Source: Clostridia bacterium
Lineage (GTDB): Bacteria; Bacillota; Clostridia; Oscillospirales; Acutalibacteraceae
Length of the DNA: 64,000 nucleotides
Direction: 5' to 3'
Assembly (NCBI GenBank): GCA_017517865.1
Contig: JAFWYB010000052.1
Location: 1 to 64,000 of the forward strand
Positions 9,544 to 18,121 of the stretch are shown here, one piece after another. A program made the position numbers and the translations under genes. The notes below the pieces were generated by a model, which worked only from the letters and a program-made list of their open reading frames with translations, was not told where the DNA came from and ran no database searches. How positions within the stretch are numbered: the stretch's first letter is position 1; the number at the start of each line of letters is the position of its first letter.

Positions 9544-9549
9544 TGAGCA

Positions 9550-9587
9550 AATCTTACCAAAAAAAGATTGCCAAGAGGCTTTTTTTA
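9550..9587 (+). terminator. Terminator after sfsA
   Basis: AATCTT/AAGATT hairpin followed by GCC-AAGA-GGC and seven T residues. Confidence 0.6.
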
Positions 9588-9634
9588 TGTTATTATTAAG
9601 TTTGTAAATAATTATCCTGAAAGGCACTTTCTAA

Positions 9635-10846
9635 ATGAGAAAATTAAGAAACATTACATATATATTTTTTCTCTGTTTTTTTGCCGTTGCTCTTTCCGTT
9701 ACGGCTTTGGGAACAGACGCGCAGGTTATCCGAAGCCTTATCGAAAACGAAACGGGCAGGGTGGTCGCAGTTTCAAGAAGAGGGGACACCTCGCTTTATC
9801 CCGCAAATTCTCTTGAGGCAATAATTTCAGCAAGAGAAAAGGGAGCCGATGCGGTCAGCGTAGCCGTAAGCAGAACGGAAGACGAATATGTTCTGTGCGA
9901 AAGCGGTTCGCTAGTAAACGTGTGCGACACAGATTTTGCGAGTACCGAAGAGGCTTTTTACAGTGAGCTTAAGGAATGCAGGCTTTATGACAGTGCGGGT
10001 ATTCTTACTGATTGCCGCGTGATTTCTCTCAGGGATGCCCTTGATGAGCTTGACGGCAGTGTTTATCTTATTCTTGATATAGACTGGGAAAGCAGAGACG
10101 ACGTATACGAAATTGTAAAAAATGCAGATGCTCTTTCATACATATCCTTAAGAGCCGACGTTACGGCTGAAAAGGCGGCACAGTGGTCGGCGGGCAGAAT
10201 TGATGTTATCAGTGTATATAAGGGCAACATAATATGGAACAGTGCGGGTCATATCAGCAAGGCCACCGAGGCAGGAATGACGATGGCAGAATACCGTACG
10301 AAGAATTATTTCAACGTCTGCTACGGTACTCTTGTGGGAGACAGCTTTTCAGCTGACGGAAATGCAAGAGCCCTCGCCGCCTGCTATAACAGCGACTTGT
10401 GCGGTAAAAGAGCTGACAGCCCCGACGGGTGGGATCAGCTTATTGATGACGGCTTTACCGTTATAGAAACAAACAACATTGAAGGCCTTGTCTCATACGT
10501 TGAAAGAACACAGAAGGCCCGTAAGGCTTTGGAAAAGGCTTTAGAAAAAGCAGAAAAGGCAGATTTCAGCTCCTTTTCCGCCGCAAGCATTGATAATATC
10601 GGCAATGCAACTGAAAATGCCCGGGCTGTGATTTCGGGCAGAGCGAGCTCTCTTGATAAAACAGAAAAGGCTTATTCAGACCTTCTTTTCAGTATGAGTG
10701 ATAAAAGAATGGCTGACGGCAAGGCTGAGGCTAAGGGTGAGCTTAACGTAACAGCAGGAAAAATAATTGCCGTTGTTTTTGTAGGTACGGCAATTTTAAC
10801 AGCACAGATATTTATAGAGAAAAAGCGAAAAAATAAAGAAGGGTAG
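9635..10846 (+). CDS. Membrane-anchored GDPD-like pseudoenzyme
   Basis: 403 residues: signal/anchor segment (about 7-25), a GDPD-like barrel (about 40-290), an Ala/Lys-rich helical stalk (about 293-365) and a C-terminal membrane helix (about 376-394) with a basic tail. The barrel is recognisable from VVAVSRRGDTSLYPANSLEA and AREKGADAVSVAV, but glycerophosphodiesterase key residues are replaced: the HRG histidine is R48, the PENT glutamate is A57, the E-x-D metal pair is S-V-A-V (75-78), and the H-D pair is E-S (89-90). Catalysis is therefore unlikely, and a binding or structural role outside the membrane is inferred. It sits 8 bases before the serine hydrolase gene. Confidence 0.7.
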   Translation: MRKLRNITYIFFLCFFAVALSVTALGTDAQVIRSLIENETGRVVAVSRRGDTSLYPANSLEAIISAREKGADAVSVAVSRTEDEYVLCESGSLVNVCDTDFASTEEAFYSELKECRLYDSAGILTDCRVISLRDALDELDGSVYLILDIDWESRDDVYEIVKNADALSYISLRADVTAEKAAQWSAGRIDVISVYKGNIIWNSAGHISKATEAGMTMAEYRTKNYFNVCYGTLVGDSFSADGNARALAACYNSDLCGKRADSPDGWDQLIDDGFTVIETNNIEGLVSYVERTQKARKALEKALEKAEKADFSSFSAASIDNIGNATENARAVISGRASSLDKTEKAYSDLLFSMSDKRMADGKAEAKGELNVTAGKIIAVVFVGTAILTAQIFIEKKRKNKEG

Positions 10847-10854
10847 GAGAAAAT

Positions 10855-12444
10855 ATGACAACAAAGCAGAAATCTTGGATTACAAGAGCGAAAAAACCTG
10901 AAAATGCAGGTGTAAACTCAAAAATTTTGCAGGAGTTTATAGACAAGTGCAGTGAGCTCGGCAAAGAGGTACACTCAATGGCAGTTATAAGAAACAACAA
11001 GCTTGCCTGCGAGGTTTACAAGGCTCCCTTTGGCAGAGAGCACAACCATATGATGTACTCCGTAAGTAAGTCCTTTACTTCAACGGCAATCGGCTTTGCA
11101 GTTCACGAGGGATATTTTGATGTAGATACACGTTTCCTTGACATTTTTCCCGAGGCAAGACCTGAAAAGTTTGACGAGTACCTTGAAGAAATGACCGTTG
11201 AAGATCTTCTCACAATGAGAAGCGGTAAGTCTGTAAGTGTATTTCTTGACAGAACAAAGGACCGTTGGTTCAAGGATATTTTAGAGTCACCCTGGATAAG
11301 CGAGCCGGGCACAGAGTTCCTTTATATCAGTGAAAATATGTATCTTCTCTGTTGCATTATTCATAAGATGTGCGGAATGAGCGTTATGGAATATCTCAAG
11401 CCCCGTCTTTTTGAACCCCTCGGAATTGAGCATCCATTCTGGGAAACCTGCCCGAGAGGTGTTGAAGCAGGCGGCTGGGGTCTTATGATTACAACTGAGG
11501 ACCTTGCAAAGTTTACATATTGCTACAGTCAGGGCGGAAAGTTCGGCGGTAAGCAGGTAATTCCCGAGGAATGGGTAAAGGAAGCCGTAAAGTACCACGC
11601 AGACAGCAGTGTTTCCAGCCAGGATTCCGACTGTAAGGAGGGCTACGGCTACTGCTTCTGGAGAAACGGCGGCTGTGAAAACTCCTACCGTGCAGACGGT
11701 ATGTTCTGTCAGTTCGGTATTGTGTTTGAGGATTATAACGCCTGCCTTATCATTACTGCAGGTGAAATTCACGAGCAGGGACTGCGTGATGTTATATGGC
11801 AGTATTTCCCCAGGGCCTTCACCGAAAAGAACGAGGGTGAAAGTGTAGAGGTTACAATGGGTGAATATCCCAGACTTCCCGAAAAGAGCCGTTCTGCTCT
11901 TGAGCACAGATTAGAGGGTAAGCTTATCAAGCTTATGAAGCCTATTGCGGTCAATATCGCAGGCTATCCCACAAGCGTTGTACCCCTTCCCGCTCTGTTT
12001 ATGGAAAGCGATAAGGCCGGTAACATCAGTGATATCTGTTTCAGATTTTTCGATAATGAAATGGAATTCAGCTGGACTGAAGGCGACGAGGCAAATACCA
12101 TTATGATAGGTATGGACGGCGAATACCGTTGGGATGAAATCGTAATAGGTAAAATTCCCTATCACACCTGCTCAACAGCCTGTTGGAACACAGACAGAGA
12201 GCTTCAGCTCAACATCCGTTGCATCGAGGTTGTTGCAGAAAGAATTCTCACCTTCAAATTCAACGGTGACAATGTTGTTATGCGTCCTTCATCAATGCCT
12301 CCCGTGACGGTTATGGCGGAAACTCTTAAGGAAACAATCAAGGACGTTATCAAACAGCCCGTTATACAGAGTGCGGTCAATAAGGCGTTACCCAAGATAG
12401 CACCCCTTATTGATGCTGCACAGCGAGGAAAAATAAAAGATTAA
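10855..12444 (+). CDS. Serine hydrolase, beta-lactamase/PBP4* fold
   Basis: 529 residues. Residues about 40-330 form a class C beta-lactamase-like domain with the nucleophile motif S69-V-S-K72 and a Y-x-N-type element (YISENMYLL, near residue 158). The remaining about 200 residues are a beta-rich domain common in this broad family. No signal peptide is seen, so it may act in the cytoplasm as an esterase or peptidase. AGGAG precedes the ATG; it is co-directional and tightly spaced with the GDPD-like gene before and the membrane gene after, suggesting a three-gene operon. The substrate cannot be named. Confidence 0.8.
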   Translation: MTTKQKSWITRAKKPENAGVNSKILQEFIDKCSELGKEVHSMAVIRNNKLACEVYKAPFGREHNHMMYSVSKSFTSTAIGFAVHEGYFDVDTRFLDIFPEARPEKFDEYLEEMTVEDLLTMRSGKSVSVFLDRTKDRWFKDILESPWISEPGTEFLYISENMYLLCCIIHKMCGMSVMEYLKPRLFEPLGIEHPFWETCPRGVEAGGWGLMITTEDLAKFTYCYSQGGKFGGKQVIPEEWVKEAVKYHADSSVSSQDSDCKEGYGYCFWRNGGCENSYRADGMFCQFGIVFEDYNACLIITAGEIHEQGLRDVIWQYFPRAFTEKNEGESVEVTMGEYPRLPEKSRSALEHRLEGKLIKLMKPIAVNIAGYPTSVVPLPALFMESDKAGNISDICFRFFDNEMEFSWTEGDEANTIMIGMDGEYRWDEIVIGKIPYHTCSTACWNTDRELQLNIRCIEVVAERILTFKFNGDNVVMRPSSMPPVTVMAETLKETIKDVIKQPVIQSAVNKALPKIAPLIDAAQRGKIKD

Positions 12445-12460
12445 AATCAGGAGAGTTTTT

Positions 12461-13426
12461 ATGGAACAGTTTTTAGATAAAATCAGCGTAAATTCAATAC
12501 TTGTGCTGGTAATGATAGGCCTTGAGATTATCTGCGTGCCCTTATTCCTGCACTTCTACTGGCCCAACAGGTCATATAAGTCGTTTACAATGAAAACAGT
12601 GTCGTCAGTTGTTTTTATTCTTTGCGGTGTGTTTTCAGCTCAGCTGTGTTATGCGCTCAATAATGACTATTTTCACGGTGAGTCCTTCAATCTTTTCGGC
12701 TTCACCGGTGATATGCTGGACTATCCGCGACTTATAATTTTCGGCCTTATATTCGGAATGCTCGGTGACGTTATATTGCATAAGCTCAAGGGCACAAACC
12801 TCAGCTTCATTATCGGTATGGTTCTTTTCCTCGGAGGACACATTTTCTATATCAAGGCTTTTGATGTGGCAAAGGGCGATTATGTTTACGATAAGGCAGA
12901 AACAGTCGGCAAGGTAATAATCGGTATAGGTATAGTTTTTGTTATTGCCATACTTGCAGCGTCAATAATAACAAAGAAAATCAAAGGCAGAGAGGCTGTT
13001 CTTGCTGCCGCTGCGGTTTACGGTGTTGTTCTTTTCACAATGGTTTCAAAGGCTGTTGTTGGTGCAATGACAATTATTGAACACTTCGAGCCTACCGGTG
13101 ACTGGTCAATATGGGGTAACACCTTCTCAAATAACAGACCCGGTTGGATGATCAAGGCTCAGGAGCTTCTCGGCCCCTGTGAAGCATGGCAGGTAGCTGC
13201 GGTCATGCTTATTTCAGGCGCAGTGCTCTTTGCTTTCTCAGATCTTCTTTTAGGCTTTATGATTGCAAGAGAGCACGGCTTTAAGAAGCAGCCCAAGAGG
13301 TGGCTGAGAATAATAAACATTCTTACATACTACACAGCTCAGATTATTCTCGGCGTAAGTATTATTGTTGTACCTCTCGGTTTTGAGTGGGTAGAAAGTC
13401 TCTACACAGCACTTAAGTTTATATGA
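12461..13426 (+). CDS. YhhN-like (TMEM86/lysoplasmalogenase family) membrane protein
   Basis: 321 residues with about eight hydrophobic helices. YhhN-type landmarks: GLIFGMLGDVIL, FIIGMVLFLGGHIFYIKAF, GAVLFAFSDLLLG and ILTYYTAQIIL. Members hydrolyse the vinyl-ether bond of lysoplasmalogens in animals; bacterial function is less certain. The protein is longer than typical YhhN (about 210) because of an N-terminal helix pair and an internal insert (about 205-235). A 16-base gap separates it from the serine hydrolase. Anaerobic clostridia commonly make plasmalogens, so a lipid role is plausible. Confidence 0.65.
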   Translation: MEQFLDKISVNSILVLVMIGLEIICVPLFLHFYWPNRSYKSFTMKTVSSVVFILCGVFSAQLCYALNNDYFHGESFNLFGFTGDMLDYPRLIIFGLIFGMLGDVILHKLKGTNLSFIIGMVLFLGGHIFYIKAFDVAKGDYVYDKAETVGKVIIGIGIVFVIAILAASIITKKIKGREAVLAAAAVYGVVLFTMVSKAVVGAMTIIEHFEPTGDWSIWGNTFSNNRPGWMIKAQELLGPCEAWQVAAVMLISGAVLFAFSDLLLGFMIAREHGFKKQPKRWLRIINILTYYTAQIILGVSIIVVPLGFEWVESLYTALKFI

Positions 13427-13434
13427 TGATAAGG

Positions 13435-13465
13435 TCGGTACGGGAAAATCCGTACCGATTTTTTT
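13435..13465 (+). terminator. Terminator after the YhhN-like gene
   Basis: 8-bp stem CGGTACGG/CCGTACCG with a 6-base loop followed by seven T residues. Confidence 0.85.
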
Positions 13466-13510
13466 ACTGCAAAAAAGATTGAAAAAAGCGAAAAAAATTA
13501 TAAAAAGCTA

Positions 13511-13538
13511 TTGACATTTATGAAATAGGTGATATAAT
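13511..13538 (+). promoter_or_regulatory. Promoter of tRNA-Gln
   Basis: Perfect TTGACA and TATAAT, 16-base spacer, 13 bases ahead of the tRNA. Confidence 0.85.
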
Positions 13539-13551
13539 ATCTCTTGTTCGT

Positions 13552-13625
13552 TGCGGAATTGTGTAAGGGTAGCACAGCAGACTCTGACTCTGTTTGTCTG
13601 GGTTCGAATCCTAGTTCCGCAGCCA
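13552..13625 (+). tRNA. tRNA-Gln (anticodon CTG)
   Basis: Full cloverleaf: acceptor TGCGGAA/TTCCGCA, D arm GTGT/GCAC, anticodon arm GCAGA/TCTGT with loop CTCTGAC (anticodon CTG, reads CAG), T arm with TTCGAAT loop, discriminator G and encoded CCA (13623-13625). Confidence 0.93.
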
Positions 13626-13630
13626 AAAAA

Positions 13631-13656
13631 TCCAAGTCTTTTGACTTGGATTTTTT
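13631..13656 (+). terminator. Terminator of tRNA-Gln
   Basis: TCCAAGTC/GACTTGGA stem with a TTTT loop and six T residues. Confidence 0.88.
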
Positions 13657-13659
13657 CAT

Positions 13660-13836
13660 TTATGTCCGCAGGACATAACTTCGTTACGAGCAAAGCGAGT
13701 ACCTCATTTGACAGTTTGCTGTCAACTTCATTGTCAGCAAAGCGGACATAAACGAATGAAGTTGCCTTACGGCAAATGAAGTGTCTACGCCAATGAAGTG
13801 TGCCTGACGGCACAATGAAGTTGCCCTACGGGCAAA
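13660..13836. repeat. Array of mini-hairpins separated by ATGAAGT
   Basis: Four copies of ATGAAGT start at 13756, 13776, 13793 and 13815, separated by short inverted repeats with different stems (TTGCC-GGCAA, TGTGCC-GGCACA, TTGCCC-GGGCAA). Upstream are TTATGTCC-GGACATAA (13660-13678) and GACAG-CTGTC (13710-13723). This fills the otherwise gene-free stretch between the tRNA and the acetyltransferase. Confidence 0.75.
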
Positions 13837-13925
13837 TGGAATTGCGAAATCTATAACATTGCAAATTGATGTTATGTGTGATATAATCAACTCGACAAAT
13901 AAGAATTAGTCAGGAGGAATCAATT

Positions 13926-14531
13926 ATGAGCGACAAACCAATCATACCGCTTAATTGCTTTTTTCAAGGGTGTTACAATCCTGCCTATGAAGAAGAAATA
14001 CGCAAGGCAAAGGAAATGTGCTATCACTATAATCAGCTTTGCCCCAATGATAACGAGGCACAGCAACTAATACTTCAAAAGTTGTTGGGAGAGATGGGGA
14101 AGGATGCAATAATTGTTCCTCCATTTTGGTGTGATTACGGTTATCATATAACTGTCGGCGAAAGTTTTTATGCAAATCACAATCTTATTATCCAAGACGG
14201 TGCAGGCGTTAGATTTGGCGATAATGTTTTCATCGCCCCTAACTGTTGCTTCACAACGGCAGAACACGCCATTGATCCCGAAATGAGAAAAGCAGGTGTG
14301 GAGATAGCAAAGCCAATAAAGGTAGGAAATAACGTATGGATCGGGGCAGGTTGTACTATACTTGCAGGAGTAGAAATCGGCGATAATACGGTGATAGGTG
14401 CAGGTAGTGTTGTTACCAAATCCATACCGAGCAATGTCGTTGCCGTCGGTGTCCCTTGCAAAGTATTGAGAGAAATAACAGAAAAAGATAAAATGACCTA
14501 TCCAATTTATAGCGAGTTGATACTCAAGTAA
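13926..14531 (+). CDS. Sugar O-acetyltransferase (LacA/NodL/Maa type)
   Basis: 201 residues with left-handed beta-helix hexapeptide repeats (IGAGCTILAGVEIGDNTVIGAGSVV, residues about 139-163), the maltose/galactoside acetyltransferase N-terminus with NLLxxYN-like KEMCYHYNQLCPNDNEAQ, and catalytic-type H in TTAEHAIDPEMR. It would transfer acetyl from acetyl-CoA to a sugar. CAGGAGGA precedes the ATG. Its base use is more AT-rich than the upstream genes, and it lies between a tRNA/hairpin array and an integrated element, so it may itself be acquired. Confidence 0.88.
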   Translation: MSDKPIIPLNCFFQGCYNPAYEEEIRKAKEMCYHYNQLCPNDNEAQQLILQKLLGEMGKDAIIVPPFWCDYGYHITVGESFYANHNLIIQDGAGVRFGDNVFIAPNCCFTTAEHAIDPEMRKAGVEIAKPIKVGNNVWIGAGCTILAGVEIGDNTVIGAGSVVTKSIPSNVVAVGVPCKVLREITEKDKMTYPIYSELILK

Positions 14532-14572
14532 CAACTGTCCCAACAAATTCCAATTTGACGAGGAGAACCTAT

Positions 14573-14935
14573 ATGAAATACAAAGGAACACTTATTGTTG
14601 TTAAAGATTGTAACCGTGCGTTAAAGTTCTATAGTGATATGTTTGGATTTCAACTTCTTCAAGATAACGATGGGAATATGGAATTGACGAATAATATATA
14701 TTTACAGGAATTGGGATACTGGGAACAATTTACAAAAAGAAGTGTAATTCCAAACAGTAATCAATCTGAGTTGTATTTTGAAGAGCCTAACATAGAACAA
14801 TTTGTAGAGCGTCTTGAAACACTTTATCCTGAAATCGAATATGTCAATCACCTGATGACATACAGTTGGGGGCAAAAGGTGGTAAGATTCTATGATTTTG
14901 ACGGAAATCTAATCGAAGTTGGAACACCTGTATAA
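14573..14935 (+). CDS. VOC (glyoxalase/dioxygenase fold) protein
   Basis: 120 residues, two beta-alpha-beta-beta-beta modules: KYKGTLIVVKDCNRALKFYSDMFGFQLLQD and VVRFYDFDGNLIEVGTPV, the latter with the usual metal-ligand glutamate (IEVG). Members include glyoxalases, fosfomycin- or bleomycin-resistance proteins and many of unknown role; the substrate cannot be called. Start at ATG 14573, with GAGGAGA upstream, in preference to a TTG six codons earlier. Confidence 0.8.
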   Translation: MKYKGTLIVVKDCNRALKFYSDMFGFQLLQDNDGNMELTNNIYLQELGYWEQFTKRSVIPNSNQSELYFEEPNIEQFVERLETLYPEIEYVNHLMTYSWGQKVVRFYDFDGNLIEVGTPV

Positions 14936-14974
14936 CTTGGCTCTGTAAATTCCAATTTATCGAGATAAGCCATA

Positions 14975-15018
14975 AACAAAAAACCGACAGGTTCTGCTTG
15001 ACATAGCAGAGGACAGTT
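14975..15018 (+). repeat. Left imperfect terminal inverted repeat of the element
   Basis: ACAAAAAA-C-CGACAGG, then 18 bases, then AGGACAGTT. The reverse complement of 39166-39211 reads AACAAAAAAACGACAGG, 19 bases, AGGACAGTT. End pairs of this kind are expected binding sites of TnpX-type recombinases. Confidence 0.7.
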
Positions 15019-15030
15019 GAGACGAAAGAT

Positions 15031-15062
15031 ACGGTGTAGTCAATCACGGCTACACCGTGTTT
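15031..15062. terminator. Hairpin between left end and recombinase gene
   Basis: 9-bp perfect stem ACGGTGTAG/CTACACCGT, 10-base loop, T-rich only on the plus-strand side. It could insulate the element from chromosomal transcription. Confidence 0.55.
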
Positions 15063-15067
15063 TCGTT

Positions 15068-16777
15068 TTATGAAGCCTTTTTAGCGTTTGCTTTCATTTC
15101 TTCTTTAACTTTTTCTAACATTTCAGCATCAGGGAATTGCATAATACCAACACCGACAAAGTGTATTTTAATGGGAACATGTTTCTTTCCGTCTTCATCT
15201 GTTACTCTGTCAAAAATTTCGATTTTAGTAATGAGCTTATTAACAATAGAAGGTGTCAGCTCCTTCAAATCAGTACACTGACGAATGTTAGAAATAAAGT
15301 TCCTTATATCAATATTTTCTTGTTGTGCGGTATTGATAAGTTTCTCGGCATCCTCAACCTTGTGCATTAAATCTCTCTGCTCTTTTTCATAATTGATGAG
15401 CATACGGTTATAACGGTCATCAGGCAGTTTGCCAAGAACATTTTGTTCAAATACCGCCTCAATGAGTTTATCCAACTCCTGTATGCGTTTCTTGTTTTTC
15501 TCAAGCTCATATTTTGCTTCTTTAAGATTGTTCGCAATACTAAGCCTGTGTTGTTTTGCAAACAGATAAAGGAATACATATTCGTGTTCGGTAATATATT
15601 CTGCAGCCTCACGGATATTTTTCAATACCATTTGCTCCAACACAACATTTCTGATATAGTGAATAGAACAACTGCCTCTGTTTTCCTTATAAGCAGAACA
15701 ACGGAAGAATTCCTGATTTTCCTTTACGCTTTTTGCGGCACAGAAATATAGTTTTGAGCCGCAATCTCCACAGTAAACCAATCCCGAAAATATACTTTGC
15801 CTACCCGTCGCTGTATTCCTGCGACGGTGTTTGTTTATTTCCTGAACTCTTTCCCAAGTATCCATATCAATAATAGGCTCTTGAGTATTAGGTATTATAA
15901 CCCAATCGGATTCATCATTGTATACTGTTTTATGAACCTTGTAGCTGACAGTTGTAGTTTTAAAATTAACCGTACAGCCTGTGTATTGCATATTGCTCAG
16001 CATATGCTCAATACTTGGTTCAGCCCAAGCGTATGCAGTAGTTAACGGATTTCGTGTTTTACGACCTATTGAATGGAAATATGCAGTAGGTGTAAGTATT
16101 TCTTCATCTTCGAGTCTGCGGGCGATTTTTCTCACGCCTAACCCTTCAAGTGCTAACTGATAAATATATCTGACTACTTTGGCTGCAGGCTCATCAATTA
16201 CCCATTGTTTAGGATTATCTTTATCCTTTTTATAACCATAAGGTATTCTTGCGGAAACTCTTTCTCCGTTATCTGATTTCGATTGCCATACCTGACGGAT
16301 TTTCTTGCTTGTCTGTGATGCGTACCATTCGTTAAACAGATTGTGAAACGGCATCATTTCCGTTCCTTTTCCGCTTATAGTTTCGACATTCTCCTGAATA
16401 GATATAAAGTTCACACCTAAAGACGGATAAAGCACCTGAGTATAGTGGTCAAACAATATATGCTCACGACCAAAACGGGACAAGTCTTTTACAATTACAG
16501 TACCAATTTCGCCTGCCTCTATCATACGCTCCATACGCTGAAAGTCAGGTCGGTCGAAGGTTGTGCCTGAGATGCCGTCATCAACAAAGAACATTGTATT
16601 CTTGTATCCGTGCTTTTTGGCATAGTCTGCAAGAATACGTTTTTGATTAGTGATACTGTTGGATTCTGAATCCTTGTTCTCTTTGTCCTTGTCTTTATCC
16701 TTTATATCATCAACAGATAAACGGCAGTATAATGCGGTTATTTTTTCATCAATATTTTTCTCGGCTTTCTTTGCCAT
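15068..16777 (-). CDS. Large serine recombinase (TnpX-like)
   Basis: 569 residues. The resolvase domain (about 12-165) has the catalytic serine in ALYCRLSVDD and R/D motifs VIVKDLSRFGREH; then a recombinase domain (about 180-290, IPYGYKKDKDNPKQWVIDEPAAKVVRYIYQLALEGLGVRKIA); a Cys4 zinc ribbon (YCGDCGSKLYF...FRCSAYKENRGSCSIH, about 335-370); a coiled coil (about 400-470); and a C-terminal DUF4368-like end. This enzyme class excises and integrates mobilizable transposons such as Tn4451 and Tn5397. It is at the left edge, reading outwards. AAAGGAG is 6-8 bases upstream of the ATG. Confidence 0.93.
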   Translation of the reverse strand: MAKKAEKNIDEKITALYCRLSVDDIKDKDKDKENKDSESNSITNQKRILADYAKKHGYKNTMFFVDDGISGTTFDRPDFQRMERMIEAGEIGTVIVKDLSRFGREHILFDHYTQVLYPSLGVNFISIQENVETISGKGTEMMPFHNLFNEWYASQTSKKIRQVWQSKSDNGERVSARIPYGYKKDKDNPKQWVIDEPAAKVVRYIYQLALEGLGVRKIARRLEDEEILTPTAYFHSIGRKTRNPLTTAYAWAEPSIEHMLSNMQYTGCTVNFKTTTVSYKVHKTVYNDESDWVIIPNTQEPIIDMDTWERVQEINKHRRRNTATGRQSIFSGLVYCGDCGSKLYFCAAKSVKENQEFFRCSAYKENRGSCSIHYIRNVVLEQMVLKNIREAAEYITEHEYVFLYLFAKQHRLSIANNLKEAKYELEKNKKRIQELDKLIEAVFEQNVLGKLPDDRYNRMLINYEKEQRDLMHKVEDAEKLINTAQQENIDIRNFISNIRQCTDLKELTPSIVNKLITKIEIFDRVTDEDGKKHVPIKIHFVGVGIMQFPDAEMLEKVKEEMKANAKKAS

Positions 16778-16864
16778 AATTTAAAACTCCTTTCCGGAAG
16801 CCGAGCATTGCATTAGGCAACGCCATTCTACAATGCCCGACTACTACTTTTCAAATGTGTGATT

Positions 16865-17137
16865 TTATAAAACCTGTTCCGACAATATAATTTCTTTAAA
16901 CTGCTGTAACAACGATTTATTTAACTTGCCGTCAAATACACCCGTTACATCATAAATAATACCGTGTATCTGTTCTGAAACCTTGATTTCATCGGGAACA
17001 GAGTGCAATTCCTCTATTTTCATTGTTTCATCTGCCTTTGGAATTGCATATTCCATAAAATCTACGGGAACATCAGTATTTATTCTGCCTGAGCCTTTTC
17101 TTGAAATTAGCGAGGGTTTTATTGATAATTTCTTCAT
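16865..17137 (-). CDS. Hypothetical protein of the mobility module
   Basis: 90 residues, no recognised domain. It is charged, with a basic N-terminus (MKKLSIKPSLISRKGSGRINTDVPVDFMEY) and an acidic middle. It lies 5 bases after parB on the same strand, so it is co-transcribed; an accessory role in recombination or mobilization is inferred from position only. GAGGTGACATGA includes its start and an RBS. Confidence 0.6.
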   Translation of the reverse strand: MKKLSIKPSLISRKGSGRINTDVPVDFMEYAIPKADETMKIEELHSVPDEIKVSEQIHGIIYDVTGVFDGKLNKSLLQQFKEIILSEQVL

Positions 17138-17142
17138 TCATG

Positions 17143-18087
17143 TCACCTCGCATCTCTGTTTCGCTGTCGCTGAAGGTACCTGTAATAATGCTCGCAGGCT
17201 TTCATAACAAAGTTTTCAAGATCACTTTCTTTTACCTTTGGAGCAACTGTCTTTAACTTCTCTACAGAAAATTTTATCGTCGGTTTCTGATTCGCTTTAT
17301 CCTCGGCTAATATCTCACCAATATGCTCAGGTGTTAAGCCTTCCTCTCTGCTGATTGCACGAAGTCTTTGTGCCTGAGATAGATTCGGAGTAGCCTCACA
17401 TACACGGATTTCTTCAACCAAATCCGCCTGTTCCACTTCATTGAGATAAGAAAGCTCGACGGCAGGGGTGAGAGCGATTTTTCCTTCATCAACAAGGTTA
17501 AGAAGGTCGGGAATGAGGTTTGTTAATCTGATATATCTCTTAACCTGAGATGCACTGTCATTTTTTGAAATTTCTTCAACGGCCAACTTCGGTCCAACTT
17601 GGTCCGAAGTTAAATCTGTCCTTTTGCCTTGACTTTTGATAGCATCCATTTTCATCTTGTAAGCCTTAGCTTTCTCACTTGGTAATATATGCTCTCTCTG
17701 CAGGTTAGCATCTACCATCGCTATGACAGCTTCTTCATAGGTGAGTTCATAAATGAAAGCAGGTATCATGTCAAATCCTAATTTCTTTGCCGCATAAAAT
17801 CTTCTGTGACCTGAAATGATTTCATATTCCGTACCGGATATTTTTCGAACGGTAAGAGGAGTAAGAATACCTCGTTCATCAATACTGTCAATAAGGTTTT
17901 GCATTTCTTCATTGTCAATCACCTTGTAAGGGTGATTTTCAAAAGGTCGTAAATACTCAATGGGTATTTTATTAGCCCATACATATTCTGCACGGAGCTT
18001 CTGAACTTTGTCGTATAAGGTTTCTTTTGCGGGATTGCTTTCTTCAATATCACGGGGATATACTTTTGATTTTTGCTTAATAGCCAT
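17143..18087 (-). CDS. ParB/Spo0J-type partition protein of the element
   Basis: 314 residues. The N-terminal ParB/sulfiredoxin-like domain (about 38-125) has the CTP-binding signature GHRRFYAAKKLG; a helix-turn-helix follows (about 150-230, SASQVKRYIRLTNLIPDLLNLVDEGKIAL). Such ParB homologues without a neighbouring ParA are common in clostridial mobilizable elements and may organise DNA or regulate transfer. It is downstream of the relaxase gene by 34 bases, reading the same way, so the four mobility genes form one minus-strand unit. Confidence 0.88.
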   Translation of the reverse strand: MAIKQKSKVYPRDIEESNPAKETLYDKVQKLRAEYVWANKIPIEYLRPFENHPYKVIDNEEMQNLIDSIDERGILTPLTVRKISGTEYEIISGHRRFYAAKKLGFDMIPAFIYELTYEEAVIAMVDANLQREHILPSEKAKAYKMKMDAIKSQGKRTDLTSDQVGPKLAVEEISKNDSASQVKRYIRLTNLIPDLLNLVDEGKIALTPAVELSYLNEVEQADLVEEIRVCEATPNLSQAQRLRAISREEGLTPEHIGEILAEDKANQKPTIKFSVEKLKTVAPKVKESDLENFVMKACEHYYRYLQRQRNRDAR

Positions 18088-18121
18088 AATTATCTAATCC
18101 TTTCATAATAAAAATTGCACC

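Noticed and set aside
13552-13625. tRNA-Gln as the integration site of the 24-kb element
   Set aside because: The element's recombinase is a serine enzyme of the TnpX type, which does not favour tRNA genes. The inverted-repeat ends lie at 14975 and 39211, and no repeat of the tRNA 3' end was found at the right end.
13660-13836. CRISPR array
   Set aside because: The repeated unit is only 7 bases and the intervening sequences are hairpins, not unique spacers; no cas genes are present.
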